This document shows, piece by piece, positions 27,611-36,653 of a stretch of 64,000 nt of DNA. Below the pieces are notes generated by a model. It was not told where the DNA came from and made no database searches. It saw nothing but the letters and a program-made list of their open reading frames with translations. The translations under genes and the position numbers were made by a program. Position 1 is the stretch's first letter, and each line of letters begins with the position of its first letter. Source of the DNA: Bacillus spizizenii TU-B-10 (lineage in GTDB: Bacteria > Bacillota > Bacilli > Bacillales > Bacillaceae); the NCBI RefSeq assembly GCF_000227465.1, contig NC_016047.1:3948857-4012856 (forward strand), read 5' to 3'.

Positions 27611-29068
27611 ATGGGTTTAGAAGCGTTAAACAAAAGTTTTATCAACGGAAAATGGACAGAAGGGGAAAGCGGACGTACGGAGGACATTTTGAATCCGTAT
27701 GACCAGTCTGTGATAACAACCGCATCTTTGGCAACAAACAAACAGCTTGAGGATGCATTTGACATTGCACAGCAGGCGCAAAAAGAGTGGGCCAAGAGCA
27801 CAGCAGAAGAACGAAAAGCAGTCCTGCAAAAAGCACGCGACTACCTACAGGAAAACCGTGATGACATCATCATGATGATCTCCCGCGAAACCGGCGGAAC
27901 CATCATTAAAGCAACGATCGAGCTTGAACAAACAATTGCGATTTTAGATGAAGCCATGACATATACCGGAGAATTAGGCGGCGTCAAAGAGGTTCCATCC
28001 GACATTGAAGGGAAAATCAATAAGATTTACCGCCTTCCGCTCGGTGTTATTTCATCGATTTCTCCATTTAATTTTCCGATGAACTTATCAATGAGAACGA
28101 TTGCGCCTGCGATTGCGCTGGGAAACAGTGTTGTTCACAAGCCTGATATTCAAACCGCTCTTTCCGGCGGAACCATCATTGCAAAAGCATTTGAACACGC
28201 CGGTCTTCCTGCGGGTGTCCTCAACGTCATGTTGACGGACCTAAAGGAAATCGGGGACGGCATGCTGACCAATCCAATTCCGAAATTAATCAGCTTTACG
28301 GGATCAACCGCAGTCGGGCGCCATATTGGTGAAATCGCCGGGCGTGACTTTAAGCGAATGGCCCTTGAGCTCGGCGGCAACAACCCCTTTGCCGTCCTTT
28401 CAGACGCGGATGTCGATCGTGCTGTAGACGCCGCGATTTTCGGGAAATTTATTCACCAGGGACAAATCTGCATGATTATCAACAGAATCATCGTTCATCA
28501 AGATGTGTACGATGCGTTTGTTGAAAAATTCACCGCACGTGTCAAACAGCTTCCGTACGGCGATCAAACTGATCCGAAAACCGTTGTCGGCCCGCTGATC
28601 AACGAGTGCCAAATCGAAAAAGCGCTGGAGATCATTGAGCAGGCAAAGGCAGACGGCATTGAGCTTGCGGTTGAAGGAAAACGCGTCGGAAACGTGCTCA
28701 CACCTTATGTCTTTGTAGGTGCAGACAACAACAGCAAAATTGCCCAAACGGAGCTGTTTGCCCCGATTGCCACCATTATCAAAGCCTCCAGTGATCAGGA
28801 AGCGATCGACATGGCTAATGATACCGAATACGGCCTCAGCTCAGCGGTTTTCACTTCTGATTTAGAAAAAGGCGAAACGTTTGCCCTGCAAATTGACAGC
28901 GGCATGACCCATGTCAACGACCAGTCCGTTAATGACTCGCCGAATATCGCCTTTGGCGGAAACAAAGCCAGCGGTGTCGGCCGCTTCGGAAATCCATGGG
29001 TGGTCGAGGAATTTACTGTGACGAAATGGATATCAATCCAGAAACAATACCGCAAATATCCGTTCTAA
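27611..29068 (+). CDS. aldY: NAD(P)-dependent aldehyde dehydrogenase, general stress protein
   Basis: 485 residues of the aldehyde dehydrogenase superfamily. The catalytic Cys is in the motif FIHQGQICMIINRI (about residue 286), the general base Glu is in ALELGGNNP (about 253), and the cofactor-binding Gly motif is FTGSTAVG (about 230). It oxidises aldehydes to acids with NAD(P). The ribosome site is AAAGGAGG. A sigma-B promoter and single-gene terminator make it a stand-alone stress gene. The natural substrate is not decided. Confidence 0.93.
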   Translation: MGLEALNKSFINGKWTEGESGRTEDILNPYDQSVITTASLATNKQLEDAFDIAQQAQKEWAKSTAEERKAVLQKARDYLQENRDDIIMMISRETGGTIIKATIELEQTIAILDEAMTYTGELGGVKEVPSDIEGKINKIYRLPLGVISSISPFNFPMNLSMRTIAPAIALGNSVVHKPDIQTALSGGTIIAKAFEHAGLPAGVLNVMLTDLKEIGDGMLTNPIPKLISFTGSTAVGRHIGEIAGRDFKRMALELGGNNPFAVLSDADVDRAVDAAIFGKFIHQGQICMIINRIIVHQDVYDAFVEKFTARVKQLPYGDQTDPKTVVGPLINECQIEKALEIIEQAKADGIELAVEGKRVGNVLTPYVFVGADNNSKIAQTELFAPIATIIKASSDQEAIDMANDTEYGLSSAVFTSDLEKGETFALQIDSGMTHVNDQSVNDSPNIAFGGNKASGVGRFGNPWVVEEFTVTKWISIQKQYRKYPF

Positions 29069-29073
29069 ACGAA

Positions 29074-29108
29074 CAAATCCCTCTGCTTTAAGTGCAGAGG
29101 GAATTTCA
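29074..29108. terminator. Shared terminator of aldY and yxkD
   Basis: Eight-base stem CCCTCTGC / GCAGAGGG with a seven-base loop and AT-rich flanks on both sides. It abuts the yxkD stop at 29109. Confidence 0.75.
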
Positions 29109-29948
29109 TTATTTAGATATATCAACAAAGCCTTCGCCAAACACATCGCGTACGTCATGAACGATCACAAACGCTTTTTTGTCACAGCTTCTGATGATTT
29201 TCTTCAGCATGGACAGTTCCTGTTTGTTAATGACGATATACAAAATCTCTTTTGACTGGCCCGTATAGTTTCCCTTCCCTGATAAAATCGTCACGCCCCG
29301 ATCCATCAAGGTATTTACCTGCTCTGCAATCTCACTCTTATTTTCTGAAATGACGGTAATCGCTTTTTTCGTGTTCAAGCCTTCAATAATGAAGTCCATC
29401 ACCTTCGTTCCGATATACAGCATCACGATCGTAAACATCATTTTTTCCGCACCAATAATAAAATAAGAGCTAAATACCACGATTAAATCAAAAAACAAGA
29501 GCGCGTAGCTGATATTCCAGTCTAAATATTTATTAGCAATTCTGGCCAGAATCGCAGAACCGGCTGTCGTTCCGCCGACACGAATAATCATGCCAATACC
29601 GACTCCCGCAAATACACCCGCGAAAATCGTATTAATGATCAATTCATCAGACGGAGTGCTCCACCCGTGTGTCAGGTGGAGGAAAAGCGAATTCGCCGCT
29701 ACGGCAATGATGGTATAGACAGTGGTCTTACCGTCTAGAAACTTGTAGCCGATTAAAAGCAGAAATGCATTTAAGATAAAGTTCGTTACCCCGGGAGACC
29801 ATTGAAACAGATAATACAAAATCAGCGTAATCCCAGTGACCCCGCCTTCCCCAAGGTCATTGGGAATCGCAAACAAATTCACTGCAAGCGCAAAGAAAAA
29901 AGCGCCAATCACAAGCATCAGCACATCAAGCATTTTCTTTTTCATCAC
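29109..29948 (-). CDS. yxkD: YitT-family membrane protein under guanidine control
   Basis: 279 residues: five or six membrane helices in the first 190 residues (YitT/DUF161, motifs NLFAIPNDLGEGGVTGI and RVGGTTAGSAILARI), then a soluble DUF2179 domain (about 200-279). The function of the family is unresolved. The guanidine-I riboswitch upstream suggests that this protein handles guanidine or a derivative. The ATG at 29948 follows GAGAAGGAG. It gives its name to the ykkC-yxkD RNA motif. Confidence 0.9.
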   Translation of the reverse strand: MMKKKMLDVLMLVIGAFFFALAVNLFAIPNDLGEGGVTGITLILYYLFQWSPGVTNFILNAFLLLIGYKFLDGKTTVYTIIAVAANSLFLHLTHGWSTPSDELIINTIFAGVFAGVGIGMIIRVGGTTAGSAILARIANKYLDWNISYALLFFDLIVVFSSYFIIGAEKMMFTIVMLYIGTKVMDFIIEGLNTKKAITVISENKSEIAEQVNTLMDRGVTILSGKGNYTGQSKEILYIVINKQELSMLKKIIRSCDKKAFVIVHDVRDVFGEGFVDISK

Positions 29949-29976
29949 AAAACACTCCTTCTCCAGATAGTATCAA

Positions 29977-30107
29977 CAAAAAAACCCAGGAGTACGCTCT
30001 CGCAAAAGAGCAGAAACTCCTGGGCTTTTATCCCACCGTGTCATAACAGCCGGGCTGCTATGTGTTTTCTCTCGGTCACAGTCCAATTTGCATTGCGGAA
30101 CCCTAGA
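29977..30107 (-). ncRNA. Guanidine-I riboswitch (ykkC-yxkD motif) with terminator
   Basis: The minus strand reads through the conserved aptamer blocks CTAGGGTTCCG, GACTG-GACCGAGAGAAAAC, and ACACGGTGGGATAAAAGCCC, then AGGAG. The 3' end of the aptamer (ACTCCTGGG on the plus strand, 30016-30024) is also one arm of an intrinsic terminator whose other arm is 29985-29993, followed by eight T on the minus strand. Binding of guanidinium would hold the aptamer and prevent the terminator, so yxkD is expressed. Confidence 0.93.
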
Positions 30108-30151
30108 AAACCACTGTTTTTATCATATCATTTTTACTTTCCAATATTAGC

Positions 30152-30180
30152 ATTATAAGGGACGGTTTGAATTGGTTCAA
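30152..30180 (-). promoter_or_regulatory. sigma-A promoter of the yxkD riboswitch transcript
   Basis: TTGAAC (30175-30180), 17 bases, TATAAT (30152-30157) on the minus strand. The transcript starts about 38 bases before the aptamer. Confidence 0.8.
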
Positions 30181-30231
30181 GAGGTATTTGCGGAGATTCA
30201 GATGAGCTACAAGAAAAAAAGATTTATCTAT

Positions 30232-30257
30232 TAAAAAATAGTAGATATGACCGATAA
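30232..30257 (+). promoter_or_regulatory. Possible sigma-D promoter of yxkC
   Basis: TAAA (30232-30235), 14 bases, ACCGATAA (30250-30257), resembling the sigma-D pattern TAAA-N15-GCCGATAT. yxkC is a known sigma-D gene in B. subtilis. Confidence 0.45.
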
Positions 30258-30330
30258 GAAAAAAAGCATATATTTCACAAGTAAAATTAACTATAAATGA
30301 TAATAATTATAAAAAATTCATAATTTTATA

Positions 30331-30359
30331 TTGACTAAGTGAAATAATATAGGCATTAT
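30331..30359 (+). promoter_or_regulatory. sigma-A-like promoter of yxkC
   Basis: TTGACT (30331-30336), 17 bases, CATTAT (30354-30359), 44 bases before the start codon. Confidence 0.6.
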
Positions 30360-30402
30360 AGTACATATGTTTTGTACATTTAATTACATAGGAGGAAATA
30401 GA

Positions 30403-31044
30403 ATGGCAGGAAAACTAGTACCCTGTAAAGCTTGCGGTCAAGAAATTGCAAAGGGTGTAAAAAAATGTCCTAACTGCGGTAAGGATCAACGTAACTTTTT
30501 TATGCGACATAAAATCATTACGTTTATTCTCGCAGTTGTAGTCATCATTATTATTGGTAATGTTATTGGCGGTGGAGGCGGTTCAGAAGCCACTTCCAAA
30601 ACATCAAGCAGCAGCAAAGCAGAAACTGAAAAAACATACAATATCGGTGATACTGTAAAAACTGAAAAAACTGAAGTGACAGTTACGAAGGTAGAGGACA
30701 GAGATACTGTCGGTACTCAATATGTTGAAAAGAAAGCATCTGATGGAGGTACTATTGTAGCTGTTCAATATACAATTAAAAACGTATCTAAAAAGCCAAT
30801 AAGTTCTTTTTCAATTCCAACTGTTAAATTAGTTGATGCTGATGGCACTTCTTATGATTCTGATATTGATGCTTCTGTAAACTATGCAACTGAGACAAAA
30901 GTTGATAACTCTAAAATTTTGAGTGATCTAAATCCTAATATTAAAGTAACAGGTGTGAAAGCATTTGAAGTTGACAAGGAAGCTTATGCAAAAGGAACTT
31001 GGAAACTCAAATTCAGTAATGATGTTATTGTGAAAATCAAATAA
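30403..31044 (+). CDS. yxkC: Zinc-ribbon membrane protein with DUF4352-like domain
   Basis: 213 residues from the ATG at 30403 (GGAGGAAATAG ahead). An N-terminal zinc ribbon CKACG-x8-CPNCG is followed by one membrane helix (about 36-56) and a Ser/Thr/Lys linker with a Gly-rich start. The extracellular domain (about 80-213) has the YNIGDTVKTEKTEVTVTKVE pattern of DUF4352/immunoprotective extracellular-type beta folds. The gene is AT-rich compared with its neighbours. In B. subtilis it belongs to the sigma-D motility regulon; its role is unknown. Confidence 0.8.
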   Translation: MAGKLVPCKACGQEIAKGVKKCPNCGKDQRNFFMRHKIITFILAVVVIIIIGNVIGGGGGSEATSKTSSSSKAETEKTYNIGDTVKTEKTEVTVTKVEDRDTVGTQYVEKKASDGGTIVAVQYTIKNVSKKPISSFSIPTVKLVDADGTSYDSDIDASVNYATETKVDNSKILSDLNPNIKVTGVKAFEVDKEAYAKGTWKLKFSNDVIVKIK

Positions 31045-31050
31045 TAACTG

Positions 31051-31080
31051 AAAAGGGTGCCCTTAACAGGCACCCTTTTT
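31051..31080 (+). terminator. yxkC terminator
   Basis: Eleven-base stem AAAAGGGTGCC / GGCACCCTTTT with a seven-base loop and a T-run. Confidence 0.9.
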
Positions 31081-31084
31081 CTCT

Positions 31085-31110
31085 AAAAAAGCCTTCTCTG
31101 TTGAGAAGGC
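31085..31110 (-). terminator. galE terminator
   Basis: Eight-base stem GCCTTCTC / GAGAAGGC with a four-base loop and six T on the minus strand. It lies back to back with the yxkC terminator. Confidence 0.88.
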
Positions 31111-31118
31111 CTCCATTC

Positions 31119-32138
31119 TTATTCCGCACTCTTATACCCATTCACATTAGAAGACTGCCATCTCCAGGAATCAGCACACATTTCCTCGAGGCCTCGTTTT
31201 GCTTCCCAGCCTAGTTCCCGCTTGGCTTTTGCAGGATCTGCAAAGCATGTGGCGATGTCTCCCGGGCGGCGGTCCGCAAAACGGTACGGAACCTCTTTCC
31301 CTGACACTTTTTCAAAGGCTTTGACCATTTCAAGCACGCTGTAGCCTGTGCCTGTTCCGAGGTTGTATGCATCTGCTCCTGTGGAGTTCAATACTTTTTC
31401 CAGCGCCTTGACGTGGCCTTCTGCGAGATCAACAACGTGAATATAATCGCGTACGCCTGTCCCGTCTTTTGTCGGATAGTCATTGCCGAATACGCTTAAC
31501 TGTTCCAGCTTGCCGACGGCGACTTGCGCCACATATGGCATAAGGTTATTCGGAATGCCATTCGGGTCTTCACCGATCCGTCCGCTTGGATGCGCGCCGA
31601 ATGGATTAAAGTAGCGCAGCAGGGCAACGCTCCACTCATTATCGGCCGTATGCAAGTCACGCAATATTTGTTCAAGCATGAGTTTCGTCTGCCCATAAGG
31701 GTTAGTCGCACCTAATGGAAAGTCCTCCGTGATCGGTGACGTTTCCGGAACGCCGTATACCGTCGCAGAAGAACTGAATACGATTTTTTTGACGCCGTAT
31801 TTCTCCATGACCTCACATAAAATAAACGTTCCTGTGAGATTATTATGATAATATTTGAGCGGAATCGCAACAGACTCACCGACTGCTTTTAACCCCGCAA
31901 AATGAATCACAGCTTCAATCTCGTTTTCTGCAAAAACCGAATCTACCGCTTCCCGATCCAATAGATCCGCTTCATAGAACGTTAAATCTTTTCCCGTAAT
32001 CTCCTTGACGCGGTTCAGTGCCTCAGCTGAACTGTTGGACAAATTATCAAGAACGACAATCTCATAGCCGCTGTTCAATAATTCAACACATGTGTGGCTT
32101 CCGATGTACCCGGCACCGCCAGTAACAAGTATTGCCAT
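31119..32138 (-). CDS. galE: UDP-glucose 4-epimerase
   Basis: 339 residues from the ATG at 32138 (TTAGGAGGG ahead; the longer in-frame ATG lies in the promoter). It interconverts UDP-glucose and UDP-galactose with bound NAD. The Rossmann motif [10 protein letters not shown] is at residues 6-15, the catalytic Ser/Thr region is SSSATVYG (about 122-129), and the catalytic Tyr-x3-Lys is YGQTK (about 147-151). It supplies UDP-galactose for exopolysaccharide and protects from galactose toxicity. A TATAAT at 32172-32177 (minus strand) is its probable -10. Confidence 0.95.
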   Translation of the reverse strand: MAILVTGGAGYIGSHTCVELLNSGYEIVVLDNLSNSSAEALNRVKEITGKDLTFYEADLLDREAVDSVFAENEIEAVIHFAGLKAVGESVAIPLKYYHNNLTGTFILCEVMEKYGVKKIVFSSSATVYGVPETSPITEDFPLGATNPYGQTKLMLEQILRDLHTADNEWSVALLRYFNPFGAHPSGRIGEDPNGIPNNLMPYVAQVAVGKLEQLSVFGNDYPTKDGTGVRDYIHVVDLAEGHVKALEKVLNSTGADAYNLGTGTGYSVLEMVKAFEKVSGKEVPYRFADRRPGDIATCFADPAKAKRELGWEAKRGLEEMCADSWRWQSSNVNGYKSAE

Positions 32139-32400
32139 GATGTAAACCCTCCTAAAAAATGACCTGCTATTATTATATAGTGTTTGGAACCGGGCTACAT
32201 CCATTTTTAAGAAGTTTAATAGTTTATTAATGGTTTTTTCATATTTTTGCGGGCTATCCGATACAGGTTTTCAGCATTTTCACGCCATATTACATGACTT
32301 TATGCACCGCAAACAAGTATGGCAGCTGAAAAATCAATCTGCCGGTTGACGTTTTCTTTTCCAATTTTCGCTATGCTTAATGCTGAAAGGATTTGATGAC

Positions 32401-32874
32401 ATGGCGATGAGCCCCTACATTTTTATTGTATTTATTCTTATTATTTTATCGATGTATCGAGAAAGAACGGTAAAGCCCGCGAAATTGCTGATCATTCCGC
32501 TGCTGCTCTTATGGGGTGTATCAGCATCATTTCAGCCGGTGTATTTTCATTCTGTTTTACATGTGGCGATCAGCTGCATTTTATTACTGATCGGGCTGGC
32601 CTGCGGGTTTGGCATTGGGAAGATGGTAAACGTGCGGATTCACCCGGAAACCGGAAAGGTCACTTCACGCGGCTCCCTTGGAAGTGTTATCCTCATTCTA
32701 GTGATACTTTCTTTGCGTATGGCTGCGAGAACATGGCTGCCTGAGAGCAACGAGATTTTTATTGCCATTATACATTCTATGTTCTTCATTCCCCTCGGCA
32801 CTATCACAGCCCGTAACATCATGCTTTACAAAGCATACAGACGGCTGGCCTCTGGCAAAGTAACCATTCAATAA
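32401..32874 (+). CDS. yxjN: CcdC/DUF1453-type membrane protein
   Basis: 157 residues with about four membrane helices, started at the ATG at 32401 (GAAAGGAT, nine bases ahead). The motifs GKMVNVRIHPETGKVTSRGS and AARTWLP resemble the CcdC/DUF1453 family of small membrane proteins. It precedes yxjM by 17 bases and is likely co-transcribed with the two-component system, perhaps as an accessory sensor. The symbol is from gene order. Confidence 0.65.
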   Translation: MAMSPYIFIVFILIILSMYRERTVKPAKLLIIPLLLLWGVSASFQPVYFHSVLHVAISCILLLIGLACGFGIGKMVNVRIHPETGKVTSRGSLGSVILILVILSLRMAARTWLPESNEIFIAIIHSMFFIPLGTITARNIMLYKAYRRLASGKVTIQ

Positions 32875-32891
32875 CTGAAAGAAGGACCAGC

Positions 32892-34112
32892 GTGAACCAA
32901 CAATCTCCGGCTCGGCACTACAAGAAGCTTGTGCCGAGCCTTATTCTCATTTTGAATTGCATACAATTTTTATCTCACCCAGCCAAAGCTGACCCCATTT
33001 TGTTAGCGTTTGTATTTGCGGTGTATCTAGCATTCATTTGGATCATTCCCTTTGTGGCATCCGCTGCTGTCAATTTGGGCATATTCATCGGGCTTTGGCT
33101 CCTGACCGTTTTCCTTTGGGCTATTTCCGGCCAAGAGCAGGGAGCCGCCTTTTTCTTAATCGTATTTTTAATGGTTTTCGCAGCCATAAAGCTTCCTGCA
33201 CGGCTGTCCTTGATTTTTACAATATGCCTAATTGGGGGCAACGTTTTCTTTCTATACACCCTTTTTGACAGCAGCTTGGATGATATCATTAGTAACATCT
33301 CTATCATGATCGGACTGTACGTCTTCTTCTCCTCCATGCGTTTCAGGCGAGAAGCGAGAAGAGAGGCTGAACGAAATCATGCTGAATTGGCAAAAATGCA
33401 CTTGCAGCTGGAGCAAGCCCACGAAGAACTCCAGAAAGCACATGCAGAGCTGCAGGAGGCTTCTGTTCTTTCTTTAAGGTACGCGGTCCTTGAGGAGCGT
33501 ACAAGAATTGCCCGAGACATTCATGACAGTATCGGCCACGAGCTGACTTCTGTGATTGTTCAGCTTCAATCTCTTCCCTATATCCTGAAAAGCAGCAAGG
33601 ATGATTCAGAAAAAGTCATTCAAAATGTACTGACTGTCGCCAGAGAATGTCTTCAGGAAGTACGGTCTGTCGTTCACCAAATGGGCCGAAGTGAATCGAT
33701 GGTTGGCCTTACCGCTTTGCGGGGGCTTATCCACCAAGTGGAGGAACGAAGCGGCTTGCACGTTTCTTTAGACACTGCCGGCCTTTCAGAAGAGTCTTGG
33801 CCTCAAAACGTAAGTGAAACGATCTACCGCACCTTGCAAGAAGCGCTGACCAATATCATCCGTCACGCTCACGCTACCCATGCGGCTGCCGTCATTTCTA
33901 ACGACGAGACCCACCTCTATGTCACAATCACCGACAACGGACATTTCACCGGCAATCTTACTTGCGGATTTGGGCTGACAGGAATGAAAGAGCGCGCTGA
34001 AAAAGCAGGCGGTTCCCTTTCTTTCAGCGCCGTGCAGCCGAGCGGCCTGCAAATTGAGCTGGCATTGCCGCTCACGACAACGAATAAGGAGCAAAAAGAT
34101 GAACAAAGATAA
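32892..34112 (+). CDS. yxjM: Sensor histidine kinase of the NarL/DesK type
   Basis: 406 residues from a GTG at 32892 (GAAAGAAGGA ahead). About five N-terminal membrane helices (about 12-150) are followed by a Glu/His-rich coiled coil (about 155-195). The HisKA_3 dimerisation domain has the phosphorylated His in RIARDIHDSIGHELTS (about residue 213), and a HATPase_c domain ends in GFGLTGMKERAEKAGG. It phosphorylates YxjL. The signal is unknown; such short-loop membrane sensors often detect membrane stress. Confidence 0.9.
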   Translation: MNQQSPARHYKKLVPSLILILNCIQFLSHPAKADPILLAFVFAVYLAFIWIIPFVASAAVNLGIFIGLWLLTVFLWAISGQEQGAAFFLIVFLMVFAAIKLPARLSLIFTICLIGGNVFFLYTLFDSSLDDIISNISIMIGLYVFFSSMRFRREARREAERNHAELAKMHLQLEQAHEELQKAHAELQEASVLSLRYAVLEERTRIARDIHDSIGHELTSVIVQLQSLPYILKSSKDDSEKVIQNVLTVARECLQEVRSVVHQMGRSESMVGLTALRGLIHQVEERSGLHVSLDTAGLSEESWPQNVSETIYRTLQEALTNIIRHAHATHAAAVISNDETHLYVTITDNGHFTGNLTCGFGLTGMKERAEKAGGSLSFSAVQPSGLQIELALPLTTTNKEQKDEQR

Positions 34113-34755
34113 AATACGCGTCGCACTTGCCGATGATCAGCCGCTTGTGCGTGAAGGCTTCCGCTATGTCATCAACGCACAGCCGGATATGGCCGTATCT
34201 GGTGAGGCAGGCGACGGGCACGGCATTATTGCACTGGCAAAGCAAACAAAACCCCACGTCATCCTGATGGATGTCCAAATGCCACATTGCTCAGGTATCG
34301 AAGCGGCAAAAGACATTATGTCCGCACTGCCAGATACAAAGATTGTCATTTTAACTACCTTTGATACCGAGGAATATGTATTTGAAGGCATTCGCGCGGG
34401 CGCAGTCGGCTATCTGCTGAAAGATACGCTTCCTGAAGAATTGATTGACGCCATTCGCGCCGCGGCCAGAGGCGAAGCGATTTTCCGTACAGCCACAGCT
34501 GCTAAAATTATCAGCGAGACATTTCGCTCAAAGCAACAAACTCAAGCCGAAAAACTGGCAGATCCGTTTACAAAAAGAGAGCTCGAAGTTCTTCAGCAAA
34601 TGGCCTATGGGTTGAGAAATGAAGACATTGCTGAAAAGCTTTTCGTCAGCGAAAGCACTGTGAAAACTCACGTGCACCGCATTCTGCAAAAATGCAATGC
34701 CCAAGACCGGACACAAGCAGTCGTTTTTGCTATTCGAAACGGTATTGTGCAATAG
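34099..34755 (+). CDS. yxjL: LuxR/NarL-type response regulator
   Basis: 218 residues from the ATG at 34099, overlapping the end of yxjM by 14 bases (site AAGGAG). The receiver domain has acidic residues ADDQ and the phospho-acceptor Asp in ILMDVQMPHCSG (about residue 54). A C-terminal LuxR HTH (about 150-215) reads LTKRELEVL-like FTKRELEVLQQMAYGLRN. It probably regulates nearby genes such as pepT and the small genes downstream. No direct repeats stand out as its binding site. Confidence 0.92.
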   Translation: MNKDKIRVALADDQPLVREGFRYVINAQPDMAVSGEAGDGHGIIALAKQTKPHVILMDVQMPHCSGIEAAKDIMSALPDTKIVILTTFDTEEYVFEGIRAGAVGYLLKDTLPEELIDAIRAAARGEAIFRTATAAKIISETFRSKQQTQAEKLADPFTKRELEVLQQMAYGLRNEDIAEKLFVSESTVKTHVHRILQKCNAQDRTQAVVFAIRNGIVQ

Positions 34756-34804
34756 AAAACTCTCATCCCGTCATGATAAAATAAGACAAAGGAGATGATT
34801 GGAA

Positions 34805-36037
34805 ATGAAAGAAGAAATCATTGAACGGTTTACTACATATGTAAAAGTGGACACACAGTCCGATGAATCCGTCGACACCTGCCCTTCCACACCCGGCCAA
34901 TTGACGTTAGGAAACATGCTCGTTGATGAATTGAAATCCATTGGCATGCAGGATGTAGCCATTGATGAGAACGGCTATGTCATGGCGACTCTTCCCTCCA
35001 ATACTGAAAAAGACGTGCCGACTATCGGCTTTCTCGCTCATGTCGATACTGCCACAGACTTTACCGGCAAAAACGTGAATCCGCAAATCATTGAAAGCTA
35101 CGATGGAAAAGACATTGTTCTTAATGAACAGCTGCAGGTCATCCTGTCACCTGATCAATTCCCTGAACTGCCCGGCTATAAGGGCCATACACTCATCACC
35201 ACAGACGGCACAACCCTTCTCGGCGCAGACAATAAGGCCGGTATCGCCGAAATCATGACAGCCATGGATTACCTCATCAAACACCCTGAAATCAAGCATG
35301 GAACAATCAGAGTCGCCTTTACGCCAGATGAAGAAATCGGAAGAGGGCCGCACAAATTTGATGTAAAACGGTTTAATGCGTCTTTTGCCTACACAGTTGA
35401 CGGCGGCCCGCTCGGCGAGCTTGAATACGAAAGCTTCAATGCCGCTGCCGCAAAAATCACGATCAAAGGCAACAACGTACATCCCGGAACGGCAAAAGGG
35501 AAAATGATCAACTCTGCGAAAATCGCAATGAAGCTGAACAGCCTGCTGCCGGCAGACGAAGCCCCTGAATATACAGAAGGGTACGAAGGCTTCTACCACC
35601 TGCTGTCGATTCAAGGAGATGTAGAGGAAACAAAACTCCACTACATTATCAGAGACTTCGACAAAGGCAACTTCCAAAGCAGAAAAGAAACAATGAAGCG
35701 TGTCGTTGAAGAACTTCAAAACGAATACGGGCAAGACCGGATTCAGATTGATATGAACGATCAATACTACAACATGAGAGAGAAAATTGAACCTGTCATC
35801 GAAATTGTCAACATTGCCAAGCAAGCGATGGAAAACCTCGGCATCGAACCGAAGATTTCTCCAATCCGCGGTGGCACGGACGGATCCCAGTTGTCCTACA
35901 TGGGACTCCCAACGCCAAACATCTTTACCGGCGGGGAAAACTTCCACGGCAAATTTGAATACATCTCAGCCGATAACATGGTGAAAGCCGTAAATGTCAT
36001 CGTTGAGATTGCAAAACTGTTTGAAGAACAGGCATAA
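34805..36037 (+). CDS. pepT: Peptidase T (tripeptide aminopeptidase)
   Basis: 410 residues of the M20 zinc peptidase family, cleaving the N-terminal residue of tripeptides. Zinc ligands and catalytic residues are visible in FLAHVDTA (His and Asp, about 78-85), LLGADNKAG (about 138), TPDEEIGRG (catalytic Glu, about 173) and YTVDGG. ATG at 34805 is preferred; a TTG at 34799 is also possible behind AAAGGAG. A strong terminator follows. Confidence 0.95.
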   Translation: MKEEIIERFTTYVKVDTQSDESVDTCPSTPGQLTLGNMLVDELKSIGMQDVAIDENGYVMATLPSNTEKDVPTIGFLAHVDTATDFTGKNVNPQIIESYDGKDIVLNEQLQVILSPDQFPELPGYKGHTLITTDGTTLLGADNKAGIAEIMTAMDYLIKHPEIKHGTIRVAFTPDEEIGRGPHKFDVKRFNASFAYTVDGGPLGELEYESFNAAAAKITIKGNNVHPGTAKGKMINSAKIAMKLNSLLPADEAPEYTEGYEGFYHLLSIQGDVEETKLHYIIRDFDKGNFQSRKETMKRVVEELQNEYGQDRIQIDMNDQYYNMREKIEPVIEIVNIAKQAMENLGIEPKISPIRGGTDGSQLSYMGLPTPNIFTGGENFHGKFEYISADNMVKAVNVIVEIAKLFEEQA

Positions 36038-36046
36038 TACCAAAAG

Positions 36047-36076
36047 CCAGTCTTAAAAAAAGACTGGTTTTTTTTT
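36047..36076 (+). terminator. pepT terminator
   Basis: Eight-base stem CCAGTCTT / AAGACTGG with a five-base A loop and nine T. Confidence 0.9.
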
Positions 36077-36083
36077 GTGAAAA

Positions 36084-36110
36084 CGAAACATTTTGAATAC
36101 GTCCTCCGTA
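36084..36110 (+). promoter_or_regulatory. ECF (sigma-W-like) promoter candidate of the 42-residue gene
   Basis: CGAAAC (36084-36089), 17 bases starting ATTTT, CGTA (36107-36110). This is one base off in the -35 and one base longer in the spacer than the sigma-W pattern TGAAAC-N16-CGTA seen at yxjI. Confidence 0.5.
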
Positions 36111-36142
36111 AAACAAGTATCAACAGTTGAGGAGGAAAAACA

Positions 36143-36271
36143 ATGACAAAACATGCAATCGCTGCAAAGAGTCTATTGAAAAAATGGATGATGACAAGGC
36201 CGCTTAACATGCAAAAGAAATCCAGCCCCTTTCAAAAAATCAGAAAAATGTTCAAACGCTTCTTCAAATAA
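36143..36271 (+). CDS. Unrecognised 42-residue highly basic peptide
   Basis: Opens MTKHAIAAKSLLKKW and ends MFKRFFK. It has about ten Lys, three Arg and no acidic residue, so a net charge near +13, with hydrophobic residues interleaved (Trp, several Met, Phe). The ATG at 36143 has a strong GAGGAGG ribosome site eight bases ahead. An ECF-like promoter lies upstream and an intrinsic terminator follows 44 bases after the stop, so it is a full transcription unit. There is no signal peptide. It may be a membrane- or nucleic-acid-binding small protein. I recognise no family. Confidence 0.6.
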   Translation: MTKHAIAAKSLLKKWMMTRPLNMQKKSSPFQKIRKMFKRFFK

Positions 36272-36314
36272 AACATTCAAATCCCCAAAACATAATCCGC
36301 AATCACTCGTACCG

Positions 36315-36342
36315 CCCAAATGCTCCGTAATTTGGGTTTTTT
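36315..36342 (+). terminator. Terminator of the 42-residue gene
   Basis: Seven-base stem CCCAAAT / ATTTGGG with an eight-base loop and six T. Confidence 0.75.
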
Positions 36343-36596
36343 GTGTTTGATTCCGCAAAATAGGGTATAAACCAAACAAGCAAGAAAACAGCAACCAAAA
36401 ACAGGTAATTTGAATTATGAAATTTTAGGTTAAAAGTTATATAAAGGAATTTATTTTATCGTCGATAGTAACTATAGAACCAATCATCAACCAGAACAAT
36501 CATCATGTTGTAAGACTATTTTCAGGTCATCAGGTTAGACTGTTTTTGAGGGGCAGTTATTTATTTTTAATGGATTTAGAATTTTTTGAATACTTT
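36343..36596. other. AT-rich gap between two small genes
   Basis: About 250 bases with no convincing coding frame, hairpin or repeat. It precedes the promoter of the next small gene. Confidence 0.5.
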
Positions 36597-36625
36597 TTGA
36601 CATTTTATCCGTACAATAGAGAATA
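36597..36625 (+). promoter_or_regulatory. Promoter candidate of the 56-residue gene
   Basis: TTGACA (36597-36602), 17 bases, AGAATA (36620-36625). The -35 is perfect; the -10 is weak. Confidence 0.45.
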
Positions 36626-36653
36626 CCAAAACTTTTTTTGGGAGGTATGTAAA

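Noticed and set aside
36343..36596. Searched for a small RNA or gene in the AT-rich gap
   Set aside because: No promoter-plus-terminator pair and no frame with a ribosome site was found.
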